Shown here piece after piece: positions 13,613 through 21,946 of a DNA stretch of 24,865 nucleotides. The stretch is from positions 1 through 24,865 of the forward strand of contig JAPLSP010000135.1 of assembly GCA_026398575.1 (NCBI GenBank), written 5' to 3'. Within the stretch, counting starts at the first letter, position 1. Each line of letters starts with the position of its first letter. The translations under genes were made by a program, and so were the position numbers. Under the pieces are notes generated by a model that was given only the letters and a program-made list of their open reading frames with translations, ran no database searches and had not been told where the DNA came from. The stretch comes from Candidatus Sumerlaeota bacterium (GTDB lineage: Bacteria; Sumerlaeota; Sumerlaeia; JADFCT01).

Positions 13613-16090
13613 TCATGACGCGCTTCGCGCGTCCAGGTTTAGGTTAGCAATTTCCAGAAGGAACCCTTGGATTTGAAATGGGCGCAAGGCAAAGGGAATG
13701 CCGCCGGCGCAGGGCTGGAAGGTTTCGGTCGGGCGTTGAAGGCCGTCGGCTTTGGCGTAGCGGATAAATCGCGCCGGCGCGCGGATTGTTCCCTTGGCGG
13801 GCTTGCCCGCCGCTTCATAGATTCGCATGAAGACGTGATCGCCGGTCCATCGCAAACAGGATATCAACGCATTGGACGGTTCGATACGCCATTCGTTTCC
13901 ATCAGGCTCTGCGCAAGAATTCCTTTTCAGAAGAATCAATGGATTCGCGAACGCATGCGCGTTGCGGATGATGCTCATCTCCGTATTCGCGCCGCTATCC
14001 GGCTGCCATGCGGGGCCATGCGGCATGATCGCGTATTCGAACGTGTGTGGAACTCCCTCATTGAATGAAGCCGCGCTGGGAGACTTGTATTCCATTGCCA
14101 CGGAACGGAAAAGCGTCAGCAGCATCACGCCTTGATCCACGTTGTTCGCCGGAATGCCGCGATTGAAAAGCGCGAGTCCTGCCGCGCCATCCGAATAATC
14201 CACCCAGCTCTGAGCGACGTGCTCGGCCTCGGCGCGCGCCTGAATGCCAAAAGGAATTTCATGCCGGATCGCGCCGTTTGCGATGACGGTGGGGAACGCG
14301 GCGCGAACTCGGTAATGCCGCCCGGAGGGATGCAGGGTCACGCGATATTCGATGCGCGGCGAACGCCTCATCAGGCGCGTTGTCATGCGGAAGGGGATAT
14401 TGAGCCGCCAAAATCGCAGCGCGCCCTCCTGCTCGATGATCAATTCTTCGGACGATTGCAGCGCGATTCCGGCGCGTTCGATCTTCGGGTAGAATGTCTT
14501 GCGATTGCTCAGATCGCTGGGGCGCCGGCGGTCGAGCGGATCGGGATGATTTTGATCCAGGAAGGATTCGTCGCTGCCGCCGTCAATCGGCCCTTCGAAG
14601 TTGAGCCAGACGTCGCCATAGTCCATCTGCATGGCGAGACTCCCGAACTCCGCCGCCGCGTCCTTCCGCACGATTTCGCGCCCGCTGCCTGCTTCGATCA
14701 AGCTTGTGATATAGCCGCTCTCATTGATCTGAGCGCGATAGTGCTTATTCTCGAAAACGCAGGGCAATGCAGTTTTGCTTGCGGCGCCGGTCAGCGCATT
14801 TCCGCCCGCGGTTTCGCTTGCGATCTCCTCTGCGTTGCTCAGATCGGCAAATCCCAGCGCCGGCGCGCGGACCCAGAACTTTTTTTGTCCATCTTCAATG
14901 ATCTCTTCGCGGTCGAAGGAAAGCGGGTTGAATACTACGCCATCGCGCGGCGCTGCATCAGATTCCAACTCTGCGAATGCCTCCTCCAGCATCGCTTCAG
15001 CCTGTTCATACTCCCGGTAAATCTCTTCCAGCGCGCTGTCGCAAATTGTTCCGCAGATGCCGTCATGAAATTGCTGCTTCAGGATCAACCGCCAGATATC
15101 TTCATATTCGCGCGGCCCACTAAAGTGGGAACTACAAACAACCGAAAGTTTTTCCAGAGCGAGCAGACGATTGGTCATCCGGCGATTCAGCTGCTTGATG
15201 CGGATGTTCGCGGTGAACGAGCCTTGGAACGCGCTGTTGAATTCGCCGTCAAAAACGGGAAGCGCCTCCGAATCTATCGCATCAAGAAATTCCGAGGGAG
15301 ACGAAAATCGCACCGGCGGCAATGCGCCCGATTCATTGAGGCGCCGGACGACCTCAGGGGCGGTCTCCTGCGGGAACCGGAAATCGCCGCCGTTGCAGAG
15401 CATCACCGATTCCACCGAGCTGAATCCGCGCAAAACGCGCGCCAGTTCCGCCACATCCTCCGGCCCGCATCCGGTCAGATGCAGATCGAGCGCATGCGCC
15501 GCTTCCGTCGCGCTGGGGAAGTTGATATTGGCATATCCGCGCGCCAGCCAGTGCGTCTGTATCTCCGTGCCGTCCAATCCACGCCACCGGAAGTCGCCCT
15601 TCATGACGTCGCGTCTCATGCAGCGCAGGAAGACGTACTGCTCATATCCGGCCTGACGCAGAATCTGCGGCAGCTGCGCATGGTGTCCCCAGCAGTCGGC
15701 GATCCAGCAGACGCGCGGCTCGAGACCCAAATGCTCGCGCAGCCAGTCCTTACCGATCCTGGCCTGCATGAAAAGCGATTCGCCGTCGGGGTGATTCATG
15801 TCGGGCATGACAAACATGCCCGGCGCCACGTCCAGCCGCCCCTCGCGCGCAAACCGCTGGAGCTCCTCGCGCCGCTCCGGCTTGCGGTTCCAATACTCCT
15901 CCAGCAGGATGACCTGTTCGACAAGGAAATGATATTCGGAATGCGCTTCCAGAATGCGCAACGCCTCGTCCAGTATCTGAAAAGAATAATCCAGATACTC
16001 GCCGTACGTCCTCAGATACATGACGTCGTAGTGGAACGAGGGAACGATAAAAATTTGCGCCGCTGTTGTTTTCAATGTTGCAGGTTTCAT
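13613..16090 (-). CDS. Second GH38 family alpha-mannosidase-like glycosidase
   Basis: This 825-residue protein is a GH38 homologue divergent from the one at 2123-4300. The metal-site motif is SFHYDVMYL (His20, Asp22), the nucleophile motif is IADCWGHHAQLP (Asp132), and LKQQFHDGICG supplies the third metal ligand (His342). The beta-rich C-terminal region (from about residue 390) includes conserved-looking segments such as FNPLSFDREE and EIPFGIQARAE. No signal peptide is present, so a cytoplasmic site is likely. GAGGGG lies 12 bases before the ATG. The coding sequence ends with a small palindrome (GACGCGC/GCGCGTC, 13617-13633) and converges on the repeat array. A long frame on the opposite strand is a codon-bias shadow. 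Confidence 0.9.
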   Translation of the reverse strand: MKPATLKTTAAQIFIVPSFHYDVMYLRTYGEYLDYSFQILDEALRILEAHSEYHFLVEQVILLEEYWNRKPERREELQRFAREGRLDVAPGMFVMPDMNHPDGESLFMQARIGKDWLREHLGLEPRVCWIADCWGHHAQLPQILRQAGYEQYVFLRCMRRDVMKGDFRWRGLDGTEIQTHWLARGYANINFPSATEAAHALDLHLTGCGPEDVAELARVLRGFSSVESVMLCNGGDFRFPQETAPEVVRRLNESGALPPVRFSSPSEFLDAIDSEALPVFDGEFNSAFQGSFTANIRIKQLNRRMTNRLLALEKLSVVCSSHFSGPREYEDIWRLILKQQFHDGICGTICDSALEEIYREYEQAEAMLEEAFAELESDAAPRDGVVFNPLSFDREEIIEDGQKKFWVRAPALGFADLSNAEEIASETAGGNALTGAASKTALPCVFENKHYRAQINESGYITSLIEAGSGREIVRKDAAAEFGSLAMQMDYGDVWLNFEGPIDGGSDESFLDQNHPDPLDRRRPSDLSNRKTFYPKIERAGIALQSSEELIIEQEGALRFWRLNIPFRMTTRLMRRSPRIEYRVTLHPSGRHYRVRAAFPTVIANGAIRHEIPFGIQARAEAEHVAQSWVDYSDGAAGLALFNRGIPANNVDQGVMLLTLFRSVAMEYKSPSAASFNEGVPHTFEYAIMPHGPAWQPDSGANTEMSIIRNAHAFANPLILLKRNSCAEPDGNEWRIEPSNALISCLRWTGDHVFMRIYEAAGKPAKGTIRAPARFIRYAKADGLQRPTETFQPCAGGIPFALRPFQIQGFLLEIANLNLDARSAS

Positions 16091-16120
16091 AGCGGCTCAT
16101 TGCCCCTCAATGGACGCTTA

Positions 16121-16282
16121 TCAGCATTGCGCTTCCAGCAGGATCCGCGCGACATCCCGCGCAATTTCCAATGCCTCCCCAATCGTTCGTCCTTGAGCAA
16201 CCAATCCCTGCACATCCTCGGAAGTGGCAAGATAAACGCCTTCGGGAAGTTTTTCAAGATGGATGGTGATCATGCGTTTCAT
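16121..16282 (-). CDS. HicB-like antitoxin, 53 residues
   Basis: This short frame begins MKRMITIHLEKLPEGVYLAT and continues EDVQGLVAQGRTIGEALE to a terminal helix ending LLEAQC. The pattern of a beta-strand, then xxxEGxYxAxSxDVxGLVxQGxTxxEAxEIARD, is that of the HicB-like antitoxin fold. Full-length HicB proteins that bind DNA carry a C-terminal ribbon-helix-helix, absent here. The HicA toxin that normally adjoins it is not found: a GH38 gene follows 31 bases downstream and an Xre-like fragment lies upstream. It is either an orphan antitoxin or the remains of a toxin-antitoxin locus. Confidence 0.7.
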   Translation of the reverse strand: MKRMITIHLEKLPEGVYLATSEDVQGLVAQGRTIGEALEIARDVARILLEAQC

Positions 16283-16308
16283 GTTCAGACTCTGCTAATA
16301 GGCAGATC

Positions 16309-16455
16309 CTAAAGATTCCGATTCGAAAGGCCCGTTTTTGTTTTCACCCTTTTTATCACCGTCACACGCGCAGGCGTGTCTTCGCCATGCACGTATCTAA
16401 TCGCATTGACCAGCCCTTCGGCGATGCTCTTTCCCAACGGAGAAAGGCCGGCCAT
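16309..16455 (-). pseudogene. Truncated Xre/HigA-type antitoxin fragment
   Basis: The frame runs from an ATG at 16506, or more likely the internal ATG at 16455, to a TAG at 16309-16311. LSPLGKSIAEGLVNAIRYVHG followed by RVTVIKRVKTKTGLS resembles the N-terminal 45 residues of the antitoxin family that starts M-S-x-L-G-x-S-I-x-x-G-L-x-E-A and continues into an HTH beginning RxKTGLSQ. Here the frame stops four residues after KTGLS, before the HTH is complete, so the DNA-binding domain is lost. It lies between the Gfo/Idh/MocA gene and the HicB-like gene, with no toxin visible. Confidence 0.5.
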
Positions 16456-16509
16456 CTGCGACTCGGATAGCAATCTCGATCTATCTTTTTGGGGTATGGC
16501 ATTCATTGT

Positions 16510-17850
16510 TTATACCAACGGCGTCTTGCCGGGGATCGCCACCTTCGGCTCCGGCAGCGGGCCGAGTTCGTATTTCGCCGGAGACAAATCCAGCTTCGAA
16601 GCCTTCATCACCCAATTCCAGGACAGCTCCTGGGCGCAATAAGCGCTGATGCGGCATAGGATGGAGACCATCGAGCTCTCGGCGACGCGGCGGCCTTCGT
16701 TCAGTTTTAGATTTTCGCGAATGGCCTTGATCTGGTCGGCGTGCTGCATCAGGCACGGGTCGGGCATCTTGCCCTCGTAAGCCCAAGGCTTCGGGCCTTC
16801 GATCTTGCTCGTGGACCAATCGGTATAGGCCACGCCCTTGGTTCCGATGACGCGCTCGAAGTTGCGCGAACTGCATTTGTCAATCTGACTGCCCCAATAC
16901 GAAAGCCGCGCGCCGCCGGCATATTCGAAATCGCCCGAGAAGTGGTCATAGACGTCGCCGAATTTGGGGTCCACGCGCGTCTGGCGCCCGCCCATCGCGT
17001 AGCATTTTTCGGGGACGCCGTTCATGATCCAGTTGCAGATGTCGAGCTCGTGGACGTGCATCTCGGAGATGAAGTCGCCCGACCCCCAGACGTAAAACAG
17101 CCAGCGCCGAATCTGCCATTCAATGTCCGACATGCCCGGCGCGCGCTCCTGCATTCCCCAGTCGGTCATCCCTCCCTGCTGCCGCACGCATTGCAGGAGT
17201 CTGATGTCGCCGATGTCGCCGTCGTGGATGCGCTTGATGACTTCGATGCGATGCTCCATGCGCCGCGCCTGCGTGCCGGCCAGGATGGTCAGATTTTTCT
17301 TCTCGGCCATCTCCGCCGATTCGATTACCGACCGCACGCCGACCGGGTCCACCGCGACGGGCTTCTCGATGAAGACATGCTTGCCCGCTTCGACCGCCGC
17401 GCGAAGATGCTGGGCGCGGAAATGCGGAACCTGGCACATCAAAACCAGATCCACGTCGCACGCCAGCACCTTCTTATAGGCGTCAAAGCCCGTGAAGCAC
17501 GTCTCGGGCGTCACCTTGACTTTGTCCGGCTGCGCCTTGCGGAGCGCGTCGAGCGTTTTCTGAAGGCGATCCGGAAACATGTCGCCCATCGCCACCAGTT
17601 CGACGCCCGGCGCGGCCTTCAGGCAGTTGCCGCTGTCATACAAGCCGCGTCCGCCGCAACCGATCAGGCCGACGCGGATGCGATCCGATCCGGCGGCGAA
17701 AACGCCCGGCGCGCGCCCGGCAATCGCCGCCAGCGACGCTCCGGCTGAGACGAGCGCGCCCGCCTTCAAAAATTCCCTGCGCGAAACGCCGCCTGCCGAC
17801 GGATCAGGCTTGCTCTGCGCTGATGATGCATGCTTGCTATCGAGGCTCAT
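16510..17850 (-). CDS. Tat-exported Gfo/Idh/MocA family oxidoreductase
   Basis: The protein has 446 residues from the ATG at 17850, which has GGAG eight bases upstream; an ATG at 17856 is too close to that motif. A twin-arginine signal (VSRREFLKAGAL, then a hydrophobic stretch) predicts folded export. The Rossmann fold follows with RVGLIGCGGRG for NAD(P), the family motif HVFIEKPVAVD (Glu-Lys-Pro near residues 162-164), and SEMHVHELDICNW carrying the likely catalytic Asp/His pair. The C-terminal alpha/beta domain is complete. Such exported paralogues are abundant in Planctomycetota and related phyla. The substrate is probably a sugar or polyol, but cannot be named. Confidence 0.9.
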   Translation of the reverse strand: MSLDSKHASSAQSKPDPSAGGVSRREFLKAGALVSAGASLAAIAGRAPGVFAAGSDRIRVGLIGCGGRGLYDSGNCLKAAPGVELVAMGDMFPDRLQKTLDALRKAQPDKVKVTPETCFTGFDAYKKVLACDVDLVLMCQVPHFRAQHLRAAVEAGKHVFIEKPVAVDPVGVRSVIESAEMAEKKNLTILAGTQARRMEHRIEVIKRIHDGDIGDIRLLQCVRQQGGMTDWGMQERAPGMSDIEWQIRRWLFYVWGSGDFISEMHVHELDICNWIMNGVPEKCYAMGGRQTRVDPKFGDVYDHFSGDFEYAGGARLSYWGSQIDKCSSRNFERVIGTKGVAYTDWSTSKIEGPKPWAYEGKMPDPCLMQHADQIKAIRENLKLNEGRRVAESSMVSILCRISAYCAQELSWNWVMKASKLDLSPAKYELGPLPEPKVAIPGKTPLV

Positions 17851-17900
17851 ATTCATCGCTCCTTTTGACTGGATGGCCGACTATGCGATCTACGAAAAAC

Positions 17901-18677
17901 TCAACATGCAAATTCTGATCCGCGCGAGATGACAAGGCAAGGGCAAAGCGGCAGGAAGAAACGGAAGCCGGGACCAACACGAATCCACACGGACTGGCAC
18001 GGACCAACATGGACCCGGGGCGCGGTTTGTTCGGGATAGGAGCGCCCGGCGAGCACTACTCTTATGGTGAATTTTTTGTCGTGATCCGGGCCGGCCGTGG
18101 CCACCGGCTGATAGATGGGCGTTGTCCGGAATTGCTTTTGCGCCAGCTCCTGAAGGCGCGATTTATAGTCCCAATCCTCTTCCTCGCTCAGCATCGCCAC
18201 CAGCCGTTCGAGCAGCTGGTCGCGGATGAATTGCGCGGCGGCCTCAAATCCGTCGGAAAGATAGATGGCGCCGATCACGGCTTCCAGCGACGACCCCAGG
18301 AGCGAGACGCGCCGCCGTCCGCCCGTGCGTTCTTCGCCCCGCCCCAGGCGGATATGATCGCCCAGGCCCATCGCCACAGCCAGGCGCCCCAGCATCGCCC
18401 GGCTGACCACGCGCGCCTTGCGCTTGGATAAATCCCCTTCGCTGGCGCCGGGATAGCGCTGAAAGAAATAGTCCGCCGTCACGAAACCGAGGACGGAATC
18501 GCCCAGAAATTCTAGCCGCTCATTATCTTCCGCGGGTGGATTTTCAAAAGCATAGGAGCGGTGCGTCAGCGACTGGCTCAGAAATTCCACGCGTTTCATG
18601 GATAGACCGAGTCCCGCGGCAAAGGCTTCCAGCGCCTGGCGCCTCTCATCGGTTAATTCTAAAGGATCGTATGCCAT
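17901..18677 (-). CDS. rnc: Ribonuclease III with truncated dsRNA-binding domain
   Basis: Residues of about 10-155 form the RNase III domain, with the signature NERLEFLGDSVLG, the conserved Glu in EGDLSKRKARVV, and LGSSLEAVIGAIYLS. RNase III cuts double-stranded RNA in rRNA and mRNA processing. Two things are unusual. In E. coli Rnc the corresponding segment reads ILADTVEAL, so the metal-ligand Asp (D114) is Ser here, while E117 is kept. The dsRNA-binding domain starts normally (DYKSRLQELAQKQF, DHDKKFTIRVVLAGRSY) but then runs into decamer repeats at 17971-18015, so the SKKxAEQ helix that contacts RNA is missing and about 44 residues of unrelated tail replace it. The catalytic domain may still work; RNA affinity is likely reduced. 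The ATG at 18677 has no clear ribosome binding site. Confidence 0.85.
   Translation of the reverse strand: MAYDPLELTDERRQALEAFAAGLGLSMKRVEFLSQSLTHRSYAFENPPAEDNERLEFLGDSVLGFVTADYFFQRYPGASEGDLSKRKARVVSRAMLGRLAVAMGLGDHIRLGRGEERTGGRRRVSLLGSSLEAVIGAIYLSDGFEAAAQFIRDQLLERLVAMLSEEEDWDYKSRLQELAQKQFRTTPIYQPVATAGPDHDKKFTIRVVLAGRSYPEQTAPRVHVGPCQSVWIRVGPGFRFFLPLCPCLVISRGSEFAC
17971..18015 (-). repeat. GTCCGTG decamer repeats at the 3' end of rnc
   Basis: Read on the - strand this stretch is a run of 10-bp near-repeats: TTGGTCCGTG, CCAGTCCGTG, TGGATTCGTG, then TTGGTCC. It lies exactly where the RNase III dsRNA-binding domain loses its family sequence. The wording resembles low-complexity dispersed repeats seen in environmental genomes. 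It is distinct from the GTCCACC units at 1431-1457 but of similar style. Confidence 0.8.
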
Positions 18678-18691
18678 ACTGTTTTAATAAT

Positions 18692-19333
18692 TCATGACTT
18701 TGGTTTTTTGCATACTTCTTCCAGCCGATTGAAAAGGCGGTCGGCATGAAGGGAGCGCTCTCTAATGATTGAAGGGTTTAAAGTCTTTAGAATCTTCCAG
18801 GAATGGTTGCCTTTATCATAAGAGCCTTTTCTTCTGCATCCGTGTGTGGCTTTTTCTAGCAGTTGATAAACATCGCTTTTGGGGATTATCTCAACGGTCC
18901 GCCACTTTTTAAATCCGCTGCTGCAAAAACCGTCATTTTTATAGTAATTTTTCAATGCGTCCTTGTCGGCGAGAAACCATGACTCCATGCATTGCACCAT
19001 GAGATACGCGTGATCCTCCGTAGCCGCAGGAGGTTTTTTCAACGAATCATCCTTCCGCGCCTCCAGATGCTTCCACACTTCTTTATCATTGACAGGATCT
19101 TCACTATCAAGGAGAAGCAATGGCAAATAATGATCGCTGCTTTCCTCTAAAGCCAAACAGAAATCATCATAAGCGCTTCTGCGCGAGCCGCAGGGAATAA
19201 AGCGCGGCTGATTTCGTAAATTAAGTTTCCGAGATAATTCCCCGAAAGCAAGCCTTGCCTCATCCTGATTGCGCTTGGAATCGCGGCCAGTGCGAGCGCC
19301 CTCAAAATATACCTCTATTTTTCTTGGAGGCAT
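18692..19333 (-). CDS. DUF4276 family protein, partner of the AAA ATPase
   Basis: The 213-residue protein matches DUF4276: IEVYFEGARTG at the N-terminus (Glu7, Glu11), PLLLLDSEDP (Asp76, Glu78, Asp79) after a central strand, and MVQCMESWFLADKDAL (Glu117). The spaced acidic residues on predicted strands resemble a TOPRIM-like metal site, but that is inference. Its ATG overlaps the TAA of the ATPase gene (TAATG at 19335-19331), showing translational coupling. The combination of an AAA_21-type ATPase with a TOPRIM-like partner recalls OLD and PARIS anti-phage systems, although PARIS uses DUF4435. It ends 14 bases before rnc and is less GC-rich than its neighbours. Confidence 0.75.
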   Translation of the reverse strand: MPPRKIEVYFEGARTGRDSKRNQDEARLAFGELSRKLNLRNQPRFIPCGSRRSAYDDFCLALEESSDHYLPLLLLDSEDPVNDKEVWKHLEARKDDSLKKPPAATEDHAYLMVQCMESWFLADKDALKNYYKNDGFCSSGFKKWRTVEIIPKSDVYQLLEKATHGCRRKGSYDKGNHSWKILKTLNPSIIRERSLHADRLFNRLEEVCKKPKS

Positions 19334-20550
19334 TAGTATCGCGTCCCCCCCAATTTGCCTTTATGCCATAGCTGCCCTAAAGAATAGCGCTTTAGCCACT
19401 CCTTGAGCGCTTCTGGATCCAGCCGCTGCATGACGGTGCTTCCCTCTGCGCGATCGAAAGTCACAATGCACTGAGGCGTTTCATGAAAAGCATCTACCAA
19501 AAGATCGGAATGAGTCGTCAGGATAATCTGCATCCGTTCGGACGCTCGTCGAAGCAGATCGGCAAGAGCCGGAAACATATCGGGATGCAAACCCGCATCC
19601 GGCTCATCGAGACAAACCAAAGGCGGAGCAACAGGATGTAGAAGCGCCGTGAGAATGCATAAATACCGTACCGTGCCATCCGAAAGCCTGGTGGCCGGAA
19701 TCAGGCGCGCGCCCTCCTGCAAGTAGAGTTGAAGCTGATGGCCGGAAGGCTTAAAAATGATGTCCGTGATACCTGGATAAAGGTGATTGAGCTCCTCTAA
19801 AAATTCCTGTTTGATCTCGGGCAAAATATCAGCCAGAACCAAGGCAAGATTATCGCAGGTATCCGTAAGATAATCGTTGGGCATCCCAACTCTTTGCCCG
19901 ATCCTCGGCGGCGCGTACCGGCCAAACACCCAATCACGAAACAGCGCTATCCGGCGGTAGCTATCAGAGAGGAAATTTAGTTCTGGATATCGCACAGGAT
20001 CCTTAAACTGAGAGAGAATGGATTGCTCCGGAGGGATGCTCTCCCGGCTTAGTTTTCGCTTAGTTTCTTTGCTGCGGACCATCTCATTCAAAACAGGATG
20101 GCCTCTCATGAATTTGTAGAAAAAATACGCCTCTTTCCCTTCCTGCTTTTTGTGAGCGTATTCAATCCTTTCATCAATGATCTCAAAACGCCTGCCATGC
20201 TCAGTAAAGGCCAGTACATGCCGGAGATCATCAGCGGACTTGGGGCAATGGATGATTGCTTCTATTTGCGCTTTAACGGGCTTCCCGTTTCGCGCGGACT
20301 CAAAAGGCTTATGCAGCCATTCTCTCACGCCGTCGAATTCATTTACGGGAGCGGAAAAAAAATCGGGCGCTGCTTTTAACAGGCCTATGGTTTCAAGGAA
20401 ATTTGTTTTGCCAGAGCCATTAATCCCAATGAAAACGGACAAGGGACCCAATTCCAATGGCGGAGTGTCGGCGCCAAATGATAATAGATTCCTTATTTGA
20501 AGGCTTTTAATCAGAAGTTTCTTTTCCGCGCGTGTCCTTGAAATTGGCAT
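19333..20550 (-). CDS. AAA_21 (SMC/RecF/ABC-like) ATPase
   Basis: The 405-residue protein has a complete ABC-type ATPase core: Walker A GINGSGKT (42-49) after the RecF-like start LQIRNLLSFG, an ABC signature at LSDGT (289-293), Walker B LVCLDEPDAGLHP (311-323) and an H-loop His in TTHSD (347). The middle part, residues 70-280, is an insert typical of AAA_21/AAA_15 proteins. CCTCC at 20560-20564 (GGAGG on this strand) lies nine bases before the ATG. Downstream, DUF4276 overlaps by TAATG. In such pairs the ATPase probably senses or clamps and the partner acts as effector. Sampled lines contain 28 and 29 G+C per 60 bases (20041-20100, 19981-20040) against 40 per 60 in pyrG (24181-24240), which suggests acquisition. 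Confidence 0.85.
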   Translation of the reverse strand: MPISRTRAEKKLLIKSLQIRNLLSFGADTPPLELGPLSVFIGINGSGKTNFLETIGLLKAAPDFFSAPVNEFDGVREWLHKPFESARNGKPVKAQIEAIIHCPKSADDLRHVLAFTEHGRRFEIIDERIEYAHKKQEGKEAYFFYKFMRGHPVLNEMVRSKETKRKLSRESIPPEQSILSQFKDPVRYPELNFLSDSYRRIALFRDWVFGRYAPPRIGQRVGMPNDYLTDTCDNLALVLADILPEIKQEFLEELNHLYPGITDIIFKPSGHQLQLYLQEGARLIPATRLSDGTVRYLCILTALLHPVAPPLVCLDEPDAGLHPDMFPALADLLRRASERMQIILTTHSDLLVDAFHETPQCIVTFDRAEGSTVMQRLDPEALKEWLKRYSLGQLWHKGKLGGTRY

Positions 20551-20593
20551 GAATTCAGCCCTCCATTCCTAGCGCGCGTCATGCGTTTGCGAA

Positions 20594-21835
20594 TCACTTG
20601 AGGCGGCTCATGAAGCGGCCGAGACGCTCGATGGCTTTTTCAATCGTCTTGAGCGAAGAAGCGTAAGAGCATCGCACATGTCCGCTGCCGCACGCGCCGA
20701 AGCCGCCGCCTGGCACGATCGCCACGCGTTCCTCTTGCAGCAGGCGCGTGCAGAACGTTTGCGCGTCCAGCCCCGTGCTTTCGATGGACGGAAAGGCATA
20801 GAACGCGCCCTCCGGGGTATGACATTTGAGGCCGACCTCGTTCAAGCCGCGGATGATGACGTTGCGCCGTTCGCGATACGATTCCACCATCCGATAGACG
20901 TCGTCCTGCCCGTGGCGCAGCGCCTCGATCGCCGCCTCCTGCGATAGCGTCGGGGCGCTGAGCATCGAATACTGGTGTATCTTAACGATCGCGTCTATGT
21001 AGTCCTTGGGACCGGCCGCATAGCCCATCCGCCAGCCGGTCATCGCGAACGCTTTGGAAAAGCCCGACAGCAAAATCGTCCGGTCCCACATTCCCGGCAG
21101 CGCAGGAAGCGAGACGTGCTCTCCCTCGTAGGTCAGTTCCGAATAAACCTCATCCGAAACCGCCAGCAGATTGTGTTTCCGGCAGAAGGAAGCGATTTGT
21201 TCCAGCTCGTCGCGCCGGTACGTCTTGCCCGTGGGGTTCGCTGGGTAGTTCAGCAGCAAGAGTTTGGTTTTCTTCGTCAGCGCCGCTTCCAGACGGTTCA
21301 GGTCGAGGGCGAAATTGTCTTTGGCATAGGTGTCAATGATGACCGCCTTGCCGCCGGCCAGCTCGACCATCGGCACATAGGACACATAGCAGGGCTGGAT
21401 GACGAGGGCTTCGTCGCCGGGATCGAGCAACGCGCGCATGGTCAGATCAAGCCCCTGGCTGACGCCGACGGTGATCACGATTTCTTTTTCCGGCTGATAA
21501 ATCACGCCGTAGCGGCGTTCAAGATAGGCGCTGATCTCCCGCCGCAGGCTCAACATGCCATGATTGGACGTATAGGCGGTATGCCCGCGCTCGATGGAAT
21601 AGATGCCCGCCTCGCGAGTGCGCCAGGGAGTGACGAAATCCGGCTCGCCGACGCCGAGCGAGACGACGTCCTCCATCGTCAAGACCAAATCAAAAAACTG
21701 CCGGATCCCGGAAGGAGGCATTTCGGCAACAGCGCGAGCGATCGCCGGCCTCCTGGTGGGGGTTTGGGTGGAATGCTCCGCCGCTGTTGACGCCGTTGTT
21801 GACGTCGCTGTTGATGTCGCTGTCGCCGCGCTCAT
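20594..21835 (-). CDS. PLP-dependent class I/II aminotransferase (aspartate-aminotransferase-like)
   Basis: The product is about 413 residues. GGAG at 21846-21843, seven bases upstream, selects the ATG at 21835 over the one at 21859. Family motifs are MPPSGIRQFFDLV, SLGVGEPDF, TSNHGMLSLR, NYPANPTGK, SDEVYSELTY and LSGFSKAFAMTGWRMGY with the PLP-binding Lys, and a late RCSYASS with the substrate-carboxylate Arg. This is fold type I, subgroup I gamma, like the AspB/PatA aminotransferases that act on aspartate, alanine or related amino acids. The N-terminus has about 30 residues of Ser/Thr/Ala low complexity (SAATATSTATST) encoded by near-triplet repeats. It is preceded by manA and followed by the ATPase module. 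Confidence 0.93.
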   Translation of the reverse strand: MSAATATSTATSTTASTAAEHSTQTPTRRPAIARAVAEMPPSGIRQFFDLVLTMEDVVSLGVGEPDFVTPWRTREAGIYSIERGHTAYTSNHGMLSLRREISAYLERRYGVIYQPEKEIVITVGVSQGLDLTMRALLDPGDEALVIQPCYVSYVPMVELAGGKAVIIDTYAKDNFALDLNRLEAALTKKTKLLLLNYPANPTGKTYRRDELEQIASFCRKHNLLAVSDEVYSELTYEGEHVSLPALPGMWDRTILLSGFSKAFAMTGWRMGYAAGPKDYIDAIVKIHQYSMLSAPTLSQEAAIEALRHGQDDVYRMVESYRERRNVIIRGLNEVGLKCHTPEGAFYAFPSIESTGLDAQTFCTRLLQEERVAIVPGGGFGACGSGHVRCSYASSLKTIEKAIERLGRFMSRLK

Positions 21836-21946
21836 GTCGCCGCTCCTTTCCCGGGTCATCGCCCGTAAGATACAGATTTGATTGCTGCAAAGAGCCGGGA
21901 TTGTGCAGCGCCCCGCGCAGCAATGTCAATCCTAGTTGCGCCCAAT

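Noticed and set aside
14132..16312. A 726-codon open frame on the + strand opposite the second GH38 gene
   Set aside because: It is a shadow caused by high-GC codon bias; its translation has no recognisable domain, while the opposite strand encodes a full GH38 protein with catalytic motifs.
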